A DNA stretch of 23,414 bases from an uncultured Atopobium sp. (GCA_937990665.1 CALKRF010000148.1:1-23414); one strand, 5' to 3'. Shown: positions 7,295-15,345, counted from the first letter of the stretch. Program-made: numbers and translations. Notes: generated from the letters alone by a model not told the origin.

Positions 7295-10200
7295 CTACGC
7301 GTCGTGTTCTTCTCGCCACTTGGCAATTTGCTCGGAGATATCCTTTGTCGAGACGCGCTGGTAGTTCTTGTTGGGCAATGACTTCAAGAACGAGCTTCCA
7401 TATCGCTTGGAAACAAGCCTGGAATCGGCAAGCACCAAAACGCCCTTATCCTCAGCGCTCCTGATAAGGCGACCAGCAGCCTGTTTAGTTGCAATTACCG
7501 CCTCTGGCAGAGAATAGCGCCACCACGCACGGTCTTCTCGCGCCTCACGCTCTTTGACCAGCGGTTCATTAGGGCTTGCAAACGGAAGCTTAGGGATTAC
7601 CACGCACCTCAGCGTATCTCCCGCAGCGTCAAAGCCTTCCCAGAACGATTTAAGAGCAAACAGCGAGAGATTCTTCTCGGCTAGGAACTTTTCGCGAACG
7701 CGTCGCGCGGAAGAAGATCGCTCCTGACAGGCAAGGTTAAGGCCATACTCACTCAAGCGAGGCTCTAGCGCTTCAAAGAGGCGCTCCATATCGCGTCTGT
7801 TAGTAAAGAGCGTTAGCACCGAGCCGCCCATCTGAACATGAACGTCGTACAGCAGCTTTTCCAGAGCGTCCAAGTAGCCCGGGTCTGTTGGCGCAGGCAT
7901 ATCCTCAGCCACAAAGACGCCCATATGATTCTCGTAGTCAAAGCTTGACTCTAAGTGCAGGCTCTTGTGCTCAAAGGAGCCTCTATCCAGGCCAACAGCG
8001 TGCTCAAAATGAGAGAAATCGTCTCCAACAGCAATGGTTGCTGAGGTAAACACAACAGAATGCGTCTCCGGCAGCCACTTCTCTGCCAGTTCTGCTCCAA
8101 TATCAAGCTTTTCGGCCATAAGGGCCTCAGAGCCAATATCGCGTTTCAATCGGGTTAGCTTGGCTGAATAGACGTAGCTCTTGTCCGTTCCCTCACAGAT
8201 GAGCTTCAGTGAATCCAGAAGGGTGCTCAAGAACACCCCAGCATCACTCAAGTTACTTGCAAGGTTTGGTGCCGATGCGACAAGCGCATCGGTGGCTTTT
8301 CCTACTCGAAGCGCAGCTTCTTCAAGAGCAGAAAGGGCGATGGAGGCGGTCTCTAAGACTTCTTTCCATTCCTCTGTTTCTCTTACCTCGTCGTTAATCC
8401 AAAGCTGAAGGGAGTTATAACCACCATCACTTTTAGCCAATGGAGCTAGCTCATGCACAGTGGCCATAAGGTTGCCCATTGCTGCCATGGCTCGCTGAAC
8501 TGCGGCGGCGGAGCGCGTGAGAAGCCCGGTGAGCAGCGTAGAGTCCTCAAGGTTGGCTGCGCCCACCATAGCGGTGTGTATGGCACCAGACTTGATGCCT
8601 CCAAGCAGCTCAAAGCCGTTTCGCATCTCTTTGGCAGAGATTTCTACTGCCCACTGACGACGAGCTTCAGCTTCAAAACCATGAGCCTCATCGATTACCC
8701 AATGCCTGATAGGAGGCAGAATTTTACCGTCAGCAGCAACGTTTCTGAGCAACAGAGAATGGTTGGTCACCACGACATCTGAAGATCCTGCACGTTTACG
8801 AGCTCCATGAACAAAGCACTCGTGAGGGTAATATGGGCACTTGGAGCGCAGACACTCTGCGGCCTTGATGGTTACCATCTCTCGTGGAACTGAACGCCAA
8901 CGGATACCCAGCGCATCCAAGTCACCGTCGGCTGACTGGCATGCGTAGGCATAAATCGCGGCAATTGCGGTCAGCATATCTGAGGCAACACTGTTGCTCG
9001 AGCGACCTTCTTGGTCAATGAGCGTCAGTGGAAGCTCTTCAAGGGCAGCTCTATCAACACGATGCAAGCACGGATAGTGCTCGTACCCTTTTAAGCTGCA
9101 AAAACTCAACCCGCTAGGAAGCGCCTTCGCAAGCGCTGGAAGGTCGTGTGCAATAAGCTGGTCGGTCAGTGCGTTTGTCTTTGTAGCAATACCTACCGTA
9201 ACATCGTTTTTCTGCGCAAAGAGCACCTCAGGCAGCAGGTATGCAATTGACTTGCCAATGCCAGTTCCGGCTTCAAGCTCTCTATGCGAAGAAGTGACCA
9301 GCGCATTTCTGACCTCAACGGACATGCTAACTTGCTCACTGCGCGTCTCAAATTTGTCGTACATCTGTGAGACAACGCCCGGCTTGGCAAATGCCCGATG
9401 AATCTCGTCTTTAGAAATCGGCAGCATAGCAGGCGTCTCTGGGTCATCCGCGTCCCTTCTCGCCTTTGCTTTTATGTCGGCAACGAGCTGGCTACGAATG
9501 TCCTTGAGCGAGAAGAACGTGCCCGAAATCTCCGCGTCTGCAAGCTCGGCTCCTGTTGCGTCTTCTTTTGCGACGCCGCGTCGAACAGCCTCTTCTTCTT
9601 TCATCTTTGACAAATACGAGAAAATCGGCCTAAATGTCCACTCCACTCCATCGTGCATTGACGCCAATTTGGCGAGAAGCCCGCGGGGCAGATTCATAAG
9701 TCCCAAAAGCAAGATGCGCCACATGCCGCAAAGGGCATCTACGTCGTCGCTTGCGCGGTGAGTGACCTTCATGGTGCCAAACGCTTCAGCCATGCTAGAA
9801 AGCTTGTGCGAAGAAAGTCGAGGTAGAGCTATGCGTGAAAGCGACAGCGTATCAATCCAAGTATCGGAGACTGAAGTTCCACCAGGTACTCGTTCAATAA
9901 ACGTACGGTCAAAAGTGGCGTTGTGTGCCAAAACCGGAAGACCGCCGACAAATTCTGCGAGGGCAGCAACAGCTTCTTTTGCGCTTGGCGCACCTTTAAC
10001 ATCTTCGTCAGTAATTGAGGTCAGTGCTGTAATTTCTTCTGGAATTGGACACCCTGGATCAACAAAAGTCTGAAAGCGCTCCACAATCTCTCTGCCACTC
10101 AATTTAGCAGCAGAAATCTCAATAAGGGAACACTTCTTAAAGGACAGACCTGTTGTCTCGGTATCCAAAACAACAATGTCATCCTCTAAGACATCAAATG

Positions 10201-10312
10201 ACTCATGCTCCGCCCTCTCTGCAAGTTCTAAATACTTCTTGCGAACCGCAGAAGGGGTACCTGGAAGAATGAGTTCTTCTAGTTTTTGCGTAGCGCTTTT
10301 AGTGCTGGTCAT
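7295..10312 (-). CDS. dinG: DnaQ-exonuclease / DinG-type Fe-S helicase fusion
   Basis: A 1005-residue two-module DNA-repair protein. Residues 46-200 are a DEDDh 3'-5' exonuclease: DTETTGL (D50, E52), HNATFD (131-135 region) and HRASDD (H185, D190). An XPD/DinG-like SF2 helicase follows: Walker A EAGTGIGKS (347-355), DEAH at 541-544, FTSATI (motif III-like), WEGFDAAG (motif V) and QAAGRLIRS (motif VI). Four cysteines, C415, C487, C492 and C499, lie between Walker A and DEAH as in the iron-sulfur domain of E. coli DinG and XPD. Many Firmicute exonuclease-DinG proteins lack this cluster, so having both modules is notable. Likely role: unwinding and trimming damaged or blocked DNA. The gene starts 11 nt after ddl and is probably cotranscribed with it. 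Confidence 0.88.
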   Translation of the reverse strand: MTSTKSATQKLEELILPGTPSAVRKKYLELAERAEHESFDVLEDDIVVLDTETTGLSFKKCSLIEISAAKLSGREIVERFQTFVDPGCPIPEEITALTSITDEDVKGAPSAKEAVAALAEFVGGLPVLAHNATFDRTFIERVPGGTSVSDTWIDTLSLSRIALPRLSSHKLSSMAEAFGTMKVTHRASDDVDALCGMWRILLLGLMNLPRGLLAKLASMHDGVEWTFRPIFSYLSKMKEEEAVRRGVAKEDATGAELADAEISGTFFSLKDIRSQLVADIKAKARRDADDPETPAMLPISKDEIHRAFAKPGVVSQMYDKFETRSEQVSMSVEVRNALVTSSHRELEAGTGIGKSIAYLLPEVLFAQKNDVTVGIATKTNALTDQLIAHDLPALAKALPSGLSFCSLKGYEHYPCLHRVDRAALEELPLTLIDQEGRSSNSVASDMLTAIAAIYAYACQSADGDLDALGIRWRSVPREMVTIKAAECLRSKCPYYPHECFVHGARKRAGSSDVVVTNHSLLLRNVAADGKILPPIRHWVIDEAHGFEAEARRQWAVEISAKEMRNGFELLGGIKSGAIHTAMVGAANLEDSTLLTGLLTRSAAAVQRAMAAMGNLMATVHELAPLAKSDGGYNSLQLWINDEVRETEEWKEVLETASIALSALEEAALRVGKATDALVASAPNLASNLSDAGVFLSTLLDSLKLICEGTDKSYVYSAKLTRLKRDIGSEALMAEKLDIGAELAEKWLPETHSVVFTSATIAVGDDFSHFEHAVGLDRGSFEHKSLHLESSFDYENHMGVFVAEDMPAPTDPGYLDALEKLLYDVHVQMGGSVLTLFTNRRDMERLFEALEPRLSEYGLNLACQERSSSARRVREKFLAEKNLSLFALKSFWEGFDAAGDTLRCVVIPKLPFASPNEPLVKEREAREDRAWWRYSLPEAVIATKQAAGRLIRSAEDKGVLVLADSRLVSKRYGSSFLKSLPNKNYQRVSTKDISEQIAKWREEHDA

Positions 10313-10323
10313 AACCTACAAAT

Positions 10324-11283
10324 CTACTGGCGATCCTCAAGTGCAAACTCAATAAAGCGAGTGCAGAGCTCAGGGAAATCAATGCCGCCGGTACGTGCAG
10401 AATCAGGCAGCAAAGAACGGGCAGTCATACCAGGAATGGTATTTGTCTCAAGCACCACTGGAACGCCGTCCTCCGTAACAATAAAGTCACTACGAGAAAC
10501 GCCACGGCAACCAAGTGCATTGTGAGCCTTAATTGCCAGCTCCTGAGCGCGTGCGTACACCGCAGGCTCAAGACGAGCAGGAATTACGTGGTGCATGGAT
10601 GCGGGCTCATATTTTGTCTTAATGCTGTAGAACTCATCGCCAGTAACAATCTCAACGATTGGGAGAGCAGTTGGGTTCTCATTACCAATAACAGGAACGG
10701 TAATCTCTGTTCCCGCTATGCTCTCTTCAATCAGAATGCGCTCACCCTGTTCACCGGCAAGTTCTAGTGCAGCGGGAAGCTCTTCTCGCGAAGTGACGCG
10801 TGTGACGCCATAACTTGAACCGTTGCCAGAAGGCTTTACAAACATAGGGAGACCGAGGTCCTCAATAAGCTTGTCTACCTGCTCATCTGTAAAGACGGTA
10901 CCTGCAGGAACGTCAATTCCCTTAGGCGTTGGAACTCCTGCCTGCCTATACATAAGCTTTGACAGCTCTTTTTCAGTTCCCATAGCAGACGCGAGAACGC
11001 CAGAAAACGTGTAAGGAATGTGCAGAATCTCGAGAAGACCCTGGATGCAGCCATCCTCGCCAAAACGACCGTGCATAGCAACGTATACGACATCATAACC
11101 ACCCTGAGCAAGGGTAACTACAAAGTCTTTTTCTGCAACATCAAGCAGGTCAACGCTGGTAAAGCCAGCCTCTTTGAGTGCTGCTGCACACTGCTTGCCA
11201 GACTCCATGGCAATCTCGTGTTCGTCTGACCAACCGCCTGAAACAACTGCTACATGAAGCTTTTTGAGCTCTTCACGTGTCAT
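10324..11283 (-). CDS. ddl: D-alanine--D-alanine ligase
   Basis: A 319-residue ATP-grasp enzyme that joins two D-alanines for peptidoglycan precursor synthesis in the cytoplasm. Recognisable blocks are VVSGGWSDEHEIAMESG (substrate-binding loop), MHGRFGEDG, FVKPSGNGSSYGVTRV (ATP-binding lysine and loop), FYSIKTKYE (the Tyr-containing omega-loop region seen in D-Ala-D-Ala rather than D-Ala-D-Lac ligases), SRSDF and LETNTIPGMT (magnesium-binding E/N). I chose ATG 11283 because AAGGAG precedes it by six bases; the longer frame to 11388 would overlap the rlmN start and lacks a ribosome binding site. It is divergent from rlmN across an inverted repeat and is followed by dinG. The position far from the main mur cluster is not unusual. 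Confidence 0.93.
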   Translation of the reverse strand: MTREELKKLHVAVVSGGWSDEHEIAMESGKQCAAALKEAGFTSVDLLDVAEKDFVVTLAQGGYDVVYVAMHGRFGEDGCIQGLLEILHIPYTFSGVLASAMGTEKELSKLMYRQAGVPTPKGIDVPAGTVFTDEQVDKLIEDLGLPMFVKPSGNGSSYGVTRVTSREELPAALELAGEQGERILIEESIAGTEITVPVIGNENPTALPIVEIVTGDEFYSIKTKYEPASMHHVIPARLEPAVYARAQELAIKAHNALGCRGVSRSDFIVTEDGVPVVLETNTIPGMTARSLLPDSARTGGIDFPELCTRFIEFALEDRQ

Positions 11284-11334
11284 TTCCGCTCCTTCAGATA
11301 AGTCTCCCATAGGGTAAACTCTTGTAAACGTATT

Positions 11335-11365
11335 TCTTCTAAGATACCGCAGATAGCTTAGAAGA
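11335..11365. promoter_or_regulatory. Inverted repeat in the ddl/rlmN divergent promoter region
   Basis: Nine-bp perfect arms, TCTTCTAAG (11335-11343) and CTTAGAAGA (11357-11365), are separated by 13 bp in the 99-bp gap between divergent ddl and rlmN. The centre-to-centre distance is 22 bp, about two helical turns, as expected for a dimeric regulator. A weak plus-strand TTGTAA (11322-11327) could be a -35 for rlmN overlapping the site. Confidence 0.4.
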
Positions 11366-11382
11366 GTTGGAGAAGGACAAAA

Positions 11383-12501
11383 ATGCAATCAAATAATACT
11401 CTTGACGGCACAAACACCACGGTTGACGGCACAAACACCTCCGCGCTCGATTCTCGTCCACAGAAAGCTGCCGCTAAATCTGACCTCAGAAGTCTTTCAT
11501 CAGAGCAAATTCTTGAGCTGGTTACTTCACTCGGCCAGCCAAAATTCCGCGCTAAACAGATTGAGGAGTGGATTTGGTCTAAAGGTGCCACCTCTTTTGA
11601 TCAGATGAGCAATCTTCCAAAAACATTGCGAGAAGAACTGTCTAAGCAGGTAACTCTTGCTGGCGCTGAGCAGATTGTTCGTCAGGTTTCCGAAGACGGC
11701 AGCCGCAAATACCTGCTTCGATACCCTGATGGCACTTCTGTCGAGTGCGTTGGCATGCCAAATGGCAACAAGCTTTCGGTCTGCGCTTCCACGCAGGCGG
11801 GCTGCGCCATGGGCTGCGCTTTCTGCGCAACGGGCGCTGCTGGCCTCACTCGTTCCCTTTCTGCAAGCGAAATCTACGAGCAGGTTATGCATGTCCGTGA
11901 CGACTTTGACGCACGTGTTACCAGTGTTGTTCTCATGGGTCAGGGCGAGCCCTTCATGAACTACGACGCTACTCTCGCGGCTATGAGACGTCTCAACTCC
12001 CCTGACGGAGCCGGCATTGGTGCGCGTCATATCACGGTATCTACCTGCGGTGTTATACCTATGATTAAGCGTTTTGCTTCTGAACCAGAGCAATTTACCC
12101 TTGCTGTTTCGCTTCACTCTGCAGTGCAAAAGACGCGAGACGCCCTCATGCCAGGAGTTCGTAAATACTCACTGATTCACCTGTACGACATTATGGGTGA
12201 GTATGTCGATAAGACCGGTCGTCGTCCAACGTATGAATATGCGCTGATCAAAGGCGTTAACGATTCTGACAATGAGCTTGGAGCATTGAGAGACTTCTGT
12301 CGTGGAACGCTTTGCCACGTTAACATCATTCAGCTTAATGAGATTGAGGGTTCTAAATTCCATCCAACATCTCCTGCCCGCGCACAGGAGTTTGTAAACA
12401 GCCTCAACTCTGTTGGCGTTGAAGCAACTATTCGTCTTTCTCGTGGATCTGACATTGATGCGGCTTGTGGACAGCTCTTCCAGAAGAGAAACGCACGCTA
12501 A
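11383..12501 (+). CDS. rlmN: Dual-specificity 23S rRNA/tRNA adenine-C2 methyltransferase RlmN
   Basis: A 372-residue radical-SAM methyltransferase that methylates C2 of A2503 in 23S rRNA and A37 in certain tRNAs. The [4Fe-4S] motif CxxxCxxC is C141-C145-C148 in GCAMGCAFCATG. MGQGEPF is the GxGE SAM-binding motif. RGSDIDAACGQL near the C-terminus carries the conserved methyl-carrier cysteine. ATG 11383 is preceded by GGAGAAGGAC. The first ~35 residues are a Thr/Asn/Gly-rich extension built on a duplicated DGTNT unit, encoded by a 21-bp tandem repeat, and are unlike the compact start of most RlmN proteins. A shorter start is possible but no better ribosome binding site was seen. A strong hairpin follows the stop codon. 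Confidence 0.95.
   Translation: MQSNNTLDGTNTTVDGTNTSALDSRPQKAAAKSDLRSLSSEQILELVTSLGQPKFRAKQIEEWIWSKGATSFDQMSNLPKTLREELSKQVTLAGAEQIVRQVSEDGSRKYLLRYPDGTSVECVGMPNGNKLSVCASTQAGCAMGCAFCATGAAGLTRSLSASEIYEQVMHVRDDFDARVTSVVLMGQGEPFMNYDATLAAMRRLNSPDGAGIGARHITVSTCGVIPMIKRFASEPEQFTLAVSLHSAVQKTRDALMPGVRKYSLIHLYDIMGEYVDKTGRRPTYEYALIKGVNDSDNELGALRDFCRGTLCHVNIIQLNEIEGSKFHPTSPARAQEFVNSLNSVGVEATIRLSRGSDIDAACGQLFQKRNAR
11402..11439 (+). repeat. 21-bp-period tandem repeat at the 5' end of rlmN
   Basis: TTGACGGCACAAACACC occurs perfectly at 11402-11418 and 11423-11439. The 21-bp period equals seven codons and encodes the repeated DGTNT. Copy-number change would keep the reading frame. Confidence 0.85.
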
Positions 12502-12531
12502 AGCGCTTATATAGACAGCGCTCATATAGAT
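12502..12531 (+). repeat. 15-bp tandem duplication just after rlmN
   Basis: AGCGCTTATATAGAC (12502-12516) is followed at once by AGCGCTCATATAGAT (12517-12531), 13 of 15 identical, starting immediately after the rlmN stop codon. No function is visible. Confidence 0.75.
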
Positions 12532-12569
12532 AGTTCCTACATAAAACTTATCATGCTTTTAAAGCAAAG

Positions 12570-12598
12570 AAGGGGCCCTCAGGGACCCCTTTCCTTTT
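12570..12598. terminator. Bidirectional terminator between rlmN and the par operon
   Basis: A GC-rich hairpin (AAGGGGCCCT paired with AGGGACCCCTT, one bulged A) is followed on the plus strand by TTTCCTTTT and on the minus strand by CTTCTTTGCTTT. It can serve both rlmN and the convergent parA-parB-small ORF transcript. Confidence 0.8.
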
Positions 12599-12610
12599 AG
12601 TTCATATACA

Positions 12611-12622
12611 GAACATATGTTC
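12611..12622. promoter_or_regulatory. LexA/DinR-type palindrome GAACATATGTTC
   Basis: A perfect 12-bp palindrome matches the Gram-positive SOS-box core GAAC-N4-GTTC. It overlaps the last base of the minus-strand small-ORF stop codon and lies between two convergent gene ends, so it does not sit in an obvious promoter. The match may be functional elsewhere (antisense or read-through control) or fortuitous. Confidence 0.4.
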
Positions 12623-12861
12623 TATTTGATTGCGTTTAACCATTCTCTTTCCACCCTAGCTTGGTGAGAAAGAATGTTTGTCGCGCTTTTCCTATTACCG
12701 CTACCTGAATAGTCATCAAGAATTGCATCGAGTGCTCTTCTTGACCTTCTCATTGCATGAAGAAAACTTTTCTGTGCTTCTTTAGTCAACAGAGTATGTT
12801 TAGCGAGAAAAGCTATTCCTAGCAACGAGACACTGGATATAATCACAAACTTTATCTTCAT
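12622..12861 (-). CDS. Small single-pass membrane protein coupled to parB
   Basis: A 79-residue protein of no family I recognise. Residues 4-20 form one hydrophobic segment after a short basic start (MKIK), and the remaining ~58 residues are basic and helical (KSFLHAMRRSRRALDAIL), ending in a polar tail. A signal-anchor with the tail outside, or the reverse topology, cannot be decided; the positive residues after the segment favour a cytoplasmic tail. Its ATG overlaps the parB stop (TAATG), so it is probably translated by coupling as the third gene of the parAB transcript. That position makes it a candidate membrane partner for chromosome partitioning, but this is inference from context only. 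It is followed by the terminator shared with rlmN. Confidence 0.7.
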   Translation of the reverse strand: MKIKFVIISSVSLLGIAFLAKHTLLTKEAQKSFLHAMRRSRRALDAILDDYSGSGNRKSATNILSHQARVEREWLNAIK

Positions 12862-13721
12862 TATGCTTCTTTAACGTTTGAGAGTTTTTCTACTAGAGCA
12901 GCAAGTTCATCCTCGTCATTGAATTCGATTTCAATCTTATTCTTGCCGCGGACATTTCGCACTTTGACTGGAGTATCCAGAGCAATCCTTAATTGCCTTG
13001 CTGCACGCTTATATGCCTGTGGGGTTGGCTGTCTTTTTGGTTTCTCAACATTTGTGACAGAAAATAGTGGAGCAAGATTTTCTGTCTGACGGACCGACAA
13101 GTTCTCTTCAACTACTTTCTGGGCAAGCCTAATTCTTCCTTCTTTTCCGCTTACGGCAAGAATTGCACGAGCATGTCCAGCACTAATACGTCCCTCCGCC
13201 ATCAAAGTTTGAACTTCTGTTGGAAGGTCTAGAAGACGAAGAGTATTTGTGATTGCGGATCTAGACTTGGACAAAACCTTTGCCAAATCGTCTTGGGTTA
13301 AGTTCTCTTGTTTGATTAACTGCTTATAGCCTTGAGCTTCTTCAATAGGACTTAAGTCAGATCTCTGTAGATTCTCAATCAGAGCTAATTTAAATACTTC
13401 CTCATCGGAAATTGCCTTAATTACTACAGGAACTTCCTCTAATTGTGCAAGCTTTGCAGCCTGGAAGCGTCTCTCACCAGCAACAATCTCATAGTGATCG
13501 CCTTTCTCGCGAACAAGAAGCGGCTGGAGAATACCGTTTTGCTTAATAGAATCACTGAGTTCAGCGAGTTCAGCTTCATCAAAACGTTTACGAGGCTGAT
13601 CTTTATTTGGCTTAATCTTCTTTAGTGGAAGTGTTGTAGCTTCTTTTTTATTACCGACCTCTGCATCTACCTCGCTAAAGAGAGAGTTGAGGCCCTTACC
13701 AAGTCCTGATTTTTTAACCAC
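12861..13721 (-). CDS. parB: Chromosome-partitioning protein ParB (Spo0J)
   Basis: A 286-residue CTP-dependent DNA clamp that loads at parS and organises the origin. Residues 1-12 (MVKKSGLGKGLN) are the conserved N-terminal box contacting ParA. The ParB/Srx nucleotide domain includes QPRKRFDE and GERRFQAA (82-89, the CTP-binding GERRxRA motif). A helix-turn-helix (LTQDDLAKVLSKSRSAITN) binds parS. KIEIEFNDEDELAALVEKL is the C-terminal dimerisation domain. The start is GTG 13721, within the last codons of parA, with AGGAAG upstream. Two consensus parS sites lie 0.8-1 kb upstream. The order rsmG-parA-parB is the standard arrangement beside bacterial origins. Confidence 0.96.
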   Translation of the reverse strand: MVKKSGLGKGLNSLFSEVDAEVGNKKEATTLPLKKIKPNKDQPRKRFDEAELAELSDSIKQNGILQPLLVREKGDHYEIVAGERRFQAAKLAQLEEVPVVIKAISDEEVFKLALIENLQRSDLSPIEEAQGYKQLIKQENLTQDDLAKVLSKSRSAITNTLRLLDLPTEVQTLMAEGRISAGHARAILAVSGKEGRIRLAQKVVEENLSVRQTENLAPLFSVTNVEKPKRQPTPQAYKRAARQLRIALDTPVKVRNVRGKNKIEIEFNDEDELAALVEKLSNVKEA

Positions 13722-14514
13722 GACGATTCACTTCCTTTGCAAGTTTGTTGTATGCAAGTGCGCCCATACTTATTCGAGCATACATGGTTACTGGTAAACC
13801 ATGACTTGGTGCTTCTGCGATTTTGACATTTCTTGGAATAAGCGTCTTAAATACTTTGTTACCAAAGTAATTTGAAACCTCAGTTACAACCTGCTTAGAT
13901 AGGGAAGTTCTGCTATCAAACATGGTCATTACTACACCAAAGATATCAAGATCCGGATTGAGCTGCTTTTGAACCATCTTCATTGATTCAACAATCTTAG
14001 TTACGCCCTCTAGTGCATAATATTCGCACTGAATTGGGATAAGAATGCTATTTGCCGCAACTAAGGCATTAATTGTTAAAAGGCCTAGTGATGGTGGGCA
14101 GTCAATCAAAATGTAGTCAAAATAGTCTTTAACCTGGTCAATTGCCTGCTTTAATATGTTTTCTCTTGATTCCACGGAGACTAGTTCAATTTCTGCACCA
14201 GCAAGTTGAATGGTAGCGGGAGCTATAGTCACATACTTTTGAACTGTTTGTTGTAATACGTCTTCAAGCGGTGTTTCGTTGAGGATTACATCATAAATAT
14301 CAGCTTCAAGTTCCTCTTTATCAATTCCAAATCCACTTGTTGCATTACCTTGTGGATCAAAATCGACAATTAGTACTTTCTTTTTTGTTTCTCCTAGCGC
14401 TGCTGCGAGATTAATTACGGTAGTTGATTTTCCAACGCCGCCTTTTTGATTAATTACAGCAAGTACTTTAGGATCTCTATCTTGAAATCCCCTCGAAAGG
14501 TCTTTGTAGCTCAT
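13714..14514 (-). CDS. parA: Chromosome-partitioning ATPase ParA (Soj)
   Basis: A 266-residue deviant-Walker ATPase. The signature KGGVGKST falls near residues 24-31 (the first Lys is the intermolecular signature lysine), followed by the FDPQGNAT and IDCPPSLG motifs. No extra N-terminal helix-turn-helix is present, so this is the short chromosomal Soj/ParA type. It works with ParB to separate origins, and in several bacteria its nucleotide state also modulates DnaA. ATG 14514 has GGAGG five bases upstream. It overlaps parB by 8 nt. The 63-bp gap to rsmG contains a perfect parS, so ParB spreading may affect expression of its own operon. Confidence 0.96.
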   Translation of the reverse strand: MSYKDLSRGFQDRDPKVLAVINQKGGVGKSTTVINLAAALGETKKKVLIVDFDPQGNATSGFGIDKEELEADIYDVILNETPLEDVLQQTVQKYVTIAPATIQLAGAEIELVSVESRENILKQAIDQVKDYFDYILIDCPPSLGLLTINALVAANSILIPIQCEYYALEGVTKIVESMKMVQKQLNPDLDIFGVVMTMFDSRTSLSKQVVTEVSNYFGNKVFKTLIPRNVKIAEAPSHGLPVTMYARISMGALAYNKLAKEVNRRG

Positions 14515-14553
14515 TTATCCTCCGTTTGACCAAGTTTATTTAATGATACAGAA

Positions 14554-14569
14554 TGTTTCACGTGAAACA
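14554..14569. promoter_or_regulatory. parS site (ParB-binding centromere)
   Basis: TGTTTCACGTGAAACA is a perfect 16-bp palindrome matching the universal bacterial parS consensus. It lies in the gap between the rsmG stop codon and the parA start. Confidence 0.95.
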
Positions 14570-14577
14570 TTCCACAA

Positions 14578-15336
14578 TTAGTCTCTTCTTGCAACAAACG
14601 GATTTGATTTTGCCATTCCAGTTTTTCTTGGTAGTTTAATTTTGCTTTTTCCAACTTTTCTGTAAAGAAGAATTTCACGATGACCAAGATCGTTTGGTAA
14701 TTCAAATGTTTCACGTGAAACATTTCCATACCCAAAAATTTTGGCTGCCTGAGAGGCGTCCTGAAGCTCTATCTCATCAACGTTGGCCTTCATTACTATG
14801 AGGGTACCTTGTGGAGCTAAGAAAGGCTCTGCGTACTCCAAAAGAATATTTGCCTTTGCAACCGCTCTGAAAGTAACAAAATCAAACTTCTGTTTATAGT
14901 CGTTTGGAATTTCTTCAGCACGAAGCTTTTCAGCTCTTACTCTCTCACTAAGACCAATCTCATCAATCATTGACTGTACTGCATTAATCTTTTTTCCAAT
15001 TGAATCAACAAGCAATGTTTTGTTGTTGCTCATGATTGCAAGAGGCAGTCCAGGGAAGCCTCCACCGGTACCAATATCAATATAGTTTTGAGCTCCAGAT
15101 ATAAACTCATTACATACTTTGAGTGGTAATAGAGAATCAAGTATATGAAGAACCAGAGCGTCATCAATTGAAGTGATTCTTGTGAGATTTAGGTTTTTAT
15201 TAATCTCAATTAGCAATTCAATATGCTTGAGGAGTTGTCTTCTTTGGGTCTCAGTTGAATTGATTCCATAGGTAAGGAGAAGTTCCTTAAGTACATTCTC
15301 TTTTGAATCGTATAACGACTTCTCTGATTCAGACAT
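14578..15336 (-). CDS. rsmG: 16S rRNA (guanine-N7) methyltransferase RsmG (GidB)
   Basis: A 252-residue SAM-dependent methyltransferase for N7 of G527 in 16S rRNA. YIDIGTGGGFPGLPLAI is the glycine-rich SAM-binding loop. LNLTRI, FRAVAKA and the C-terminal PRKTGMAKSNPF are characteristic of the family. I chose ATG 15336, which has AGGAG six bases upstream, over the longer frame from 15381, which would begin inside a long inverted repeat next to the jag terminator. A parS site is embedded in the coding region. It probably heads the rsmG-parA-parB-small ORF transcript, since a terminator separates it from jag. mnmE and mnmG, which lie between jag and rsmG in many bacteria, are absent here, as in other actinobacteria. 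Confidence 0.94.
   Translation of the reverse strand: MSESEKSLYDSKENVLKELLLTYGINSTETQRRQLLKHIELLIEINKNLNLTRITSIDDALVLHILDSLLPLKVCNEFISGAQNYIDIGTGGGFPGLPLAIMSNNKTLLVDSIGKKINAVQSMIDEIGLSERVRAEKLRAEEIPNDYKQKFDFVTFRAVAKANILLEYAEPFLAPQGTLIVMKANVDEIELQDASQAAKIFGYGNVSRETFELPNDLGHREILLYRKVGKSKIKLPRKTGMAKSNPFVARRD
14707..14722. promoter_or_regulatory. parS site inside rsmG
   Basis: A second identical TGTTTCACGTGAAACA lies within the rsmG reading frame, where it encodes NVSRET. It is 153 bp from the intergenic copy. Confidence 0.95.
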
Positions 15337-15345
15337 TGCTTCTCC

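Noticed and set aside
11284..11388. Longer ddl start at 11388
   Set aside because: It would overlap the rlmN start, run through the divergent promoter region and add a non-homologous N-terminus; ATG 11283 has AAGGAG.
14511..14735. 74-codon minus-strand ORF overlapping the 3' end of rsmG and the parS sites
   Set aside because: It is an alternate frame of rsmG; the real genes rsmG and parA with good ribosome binding sites explain the region.
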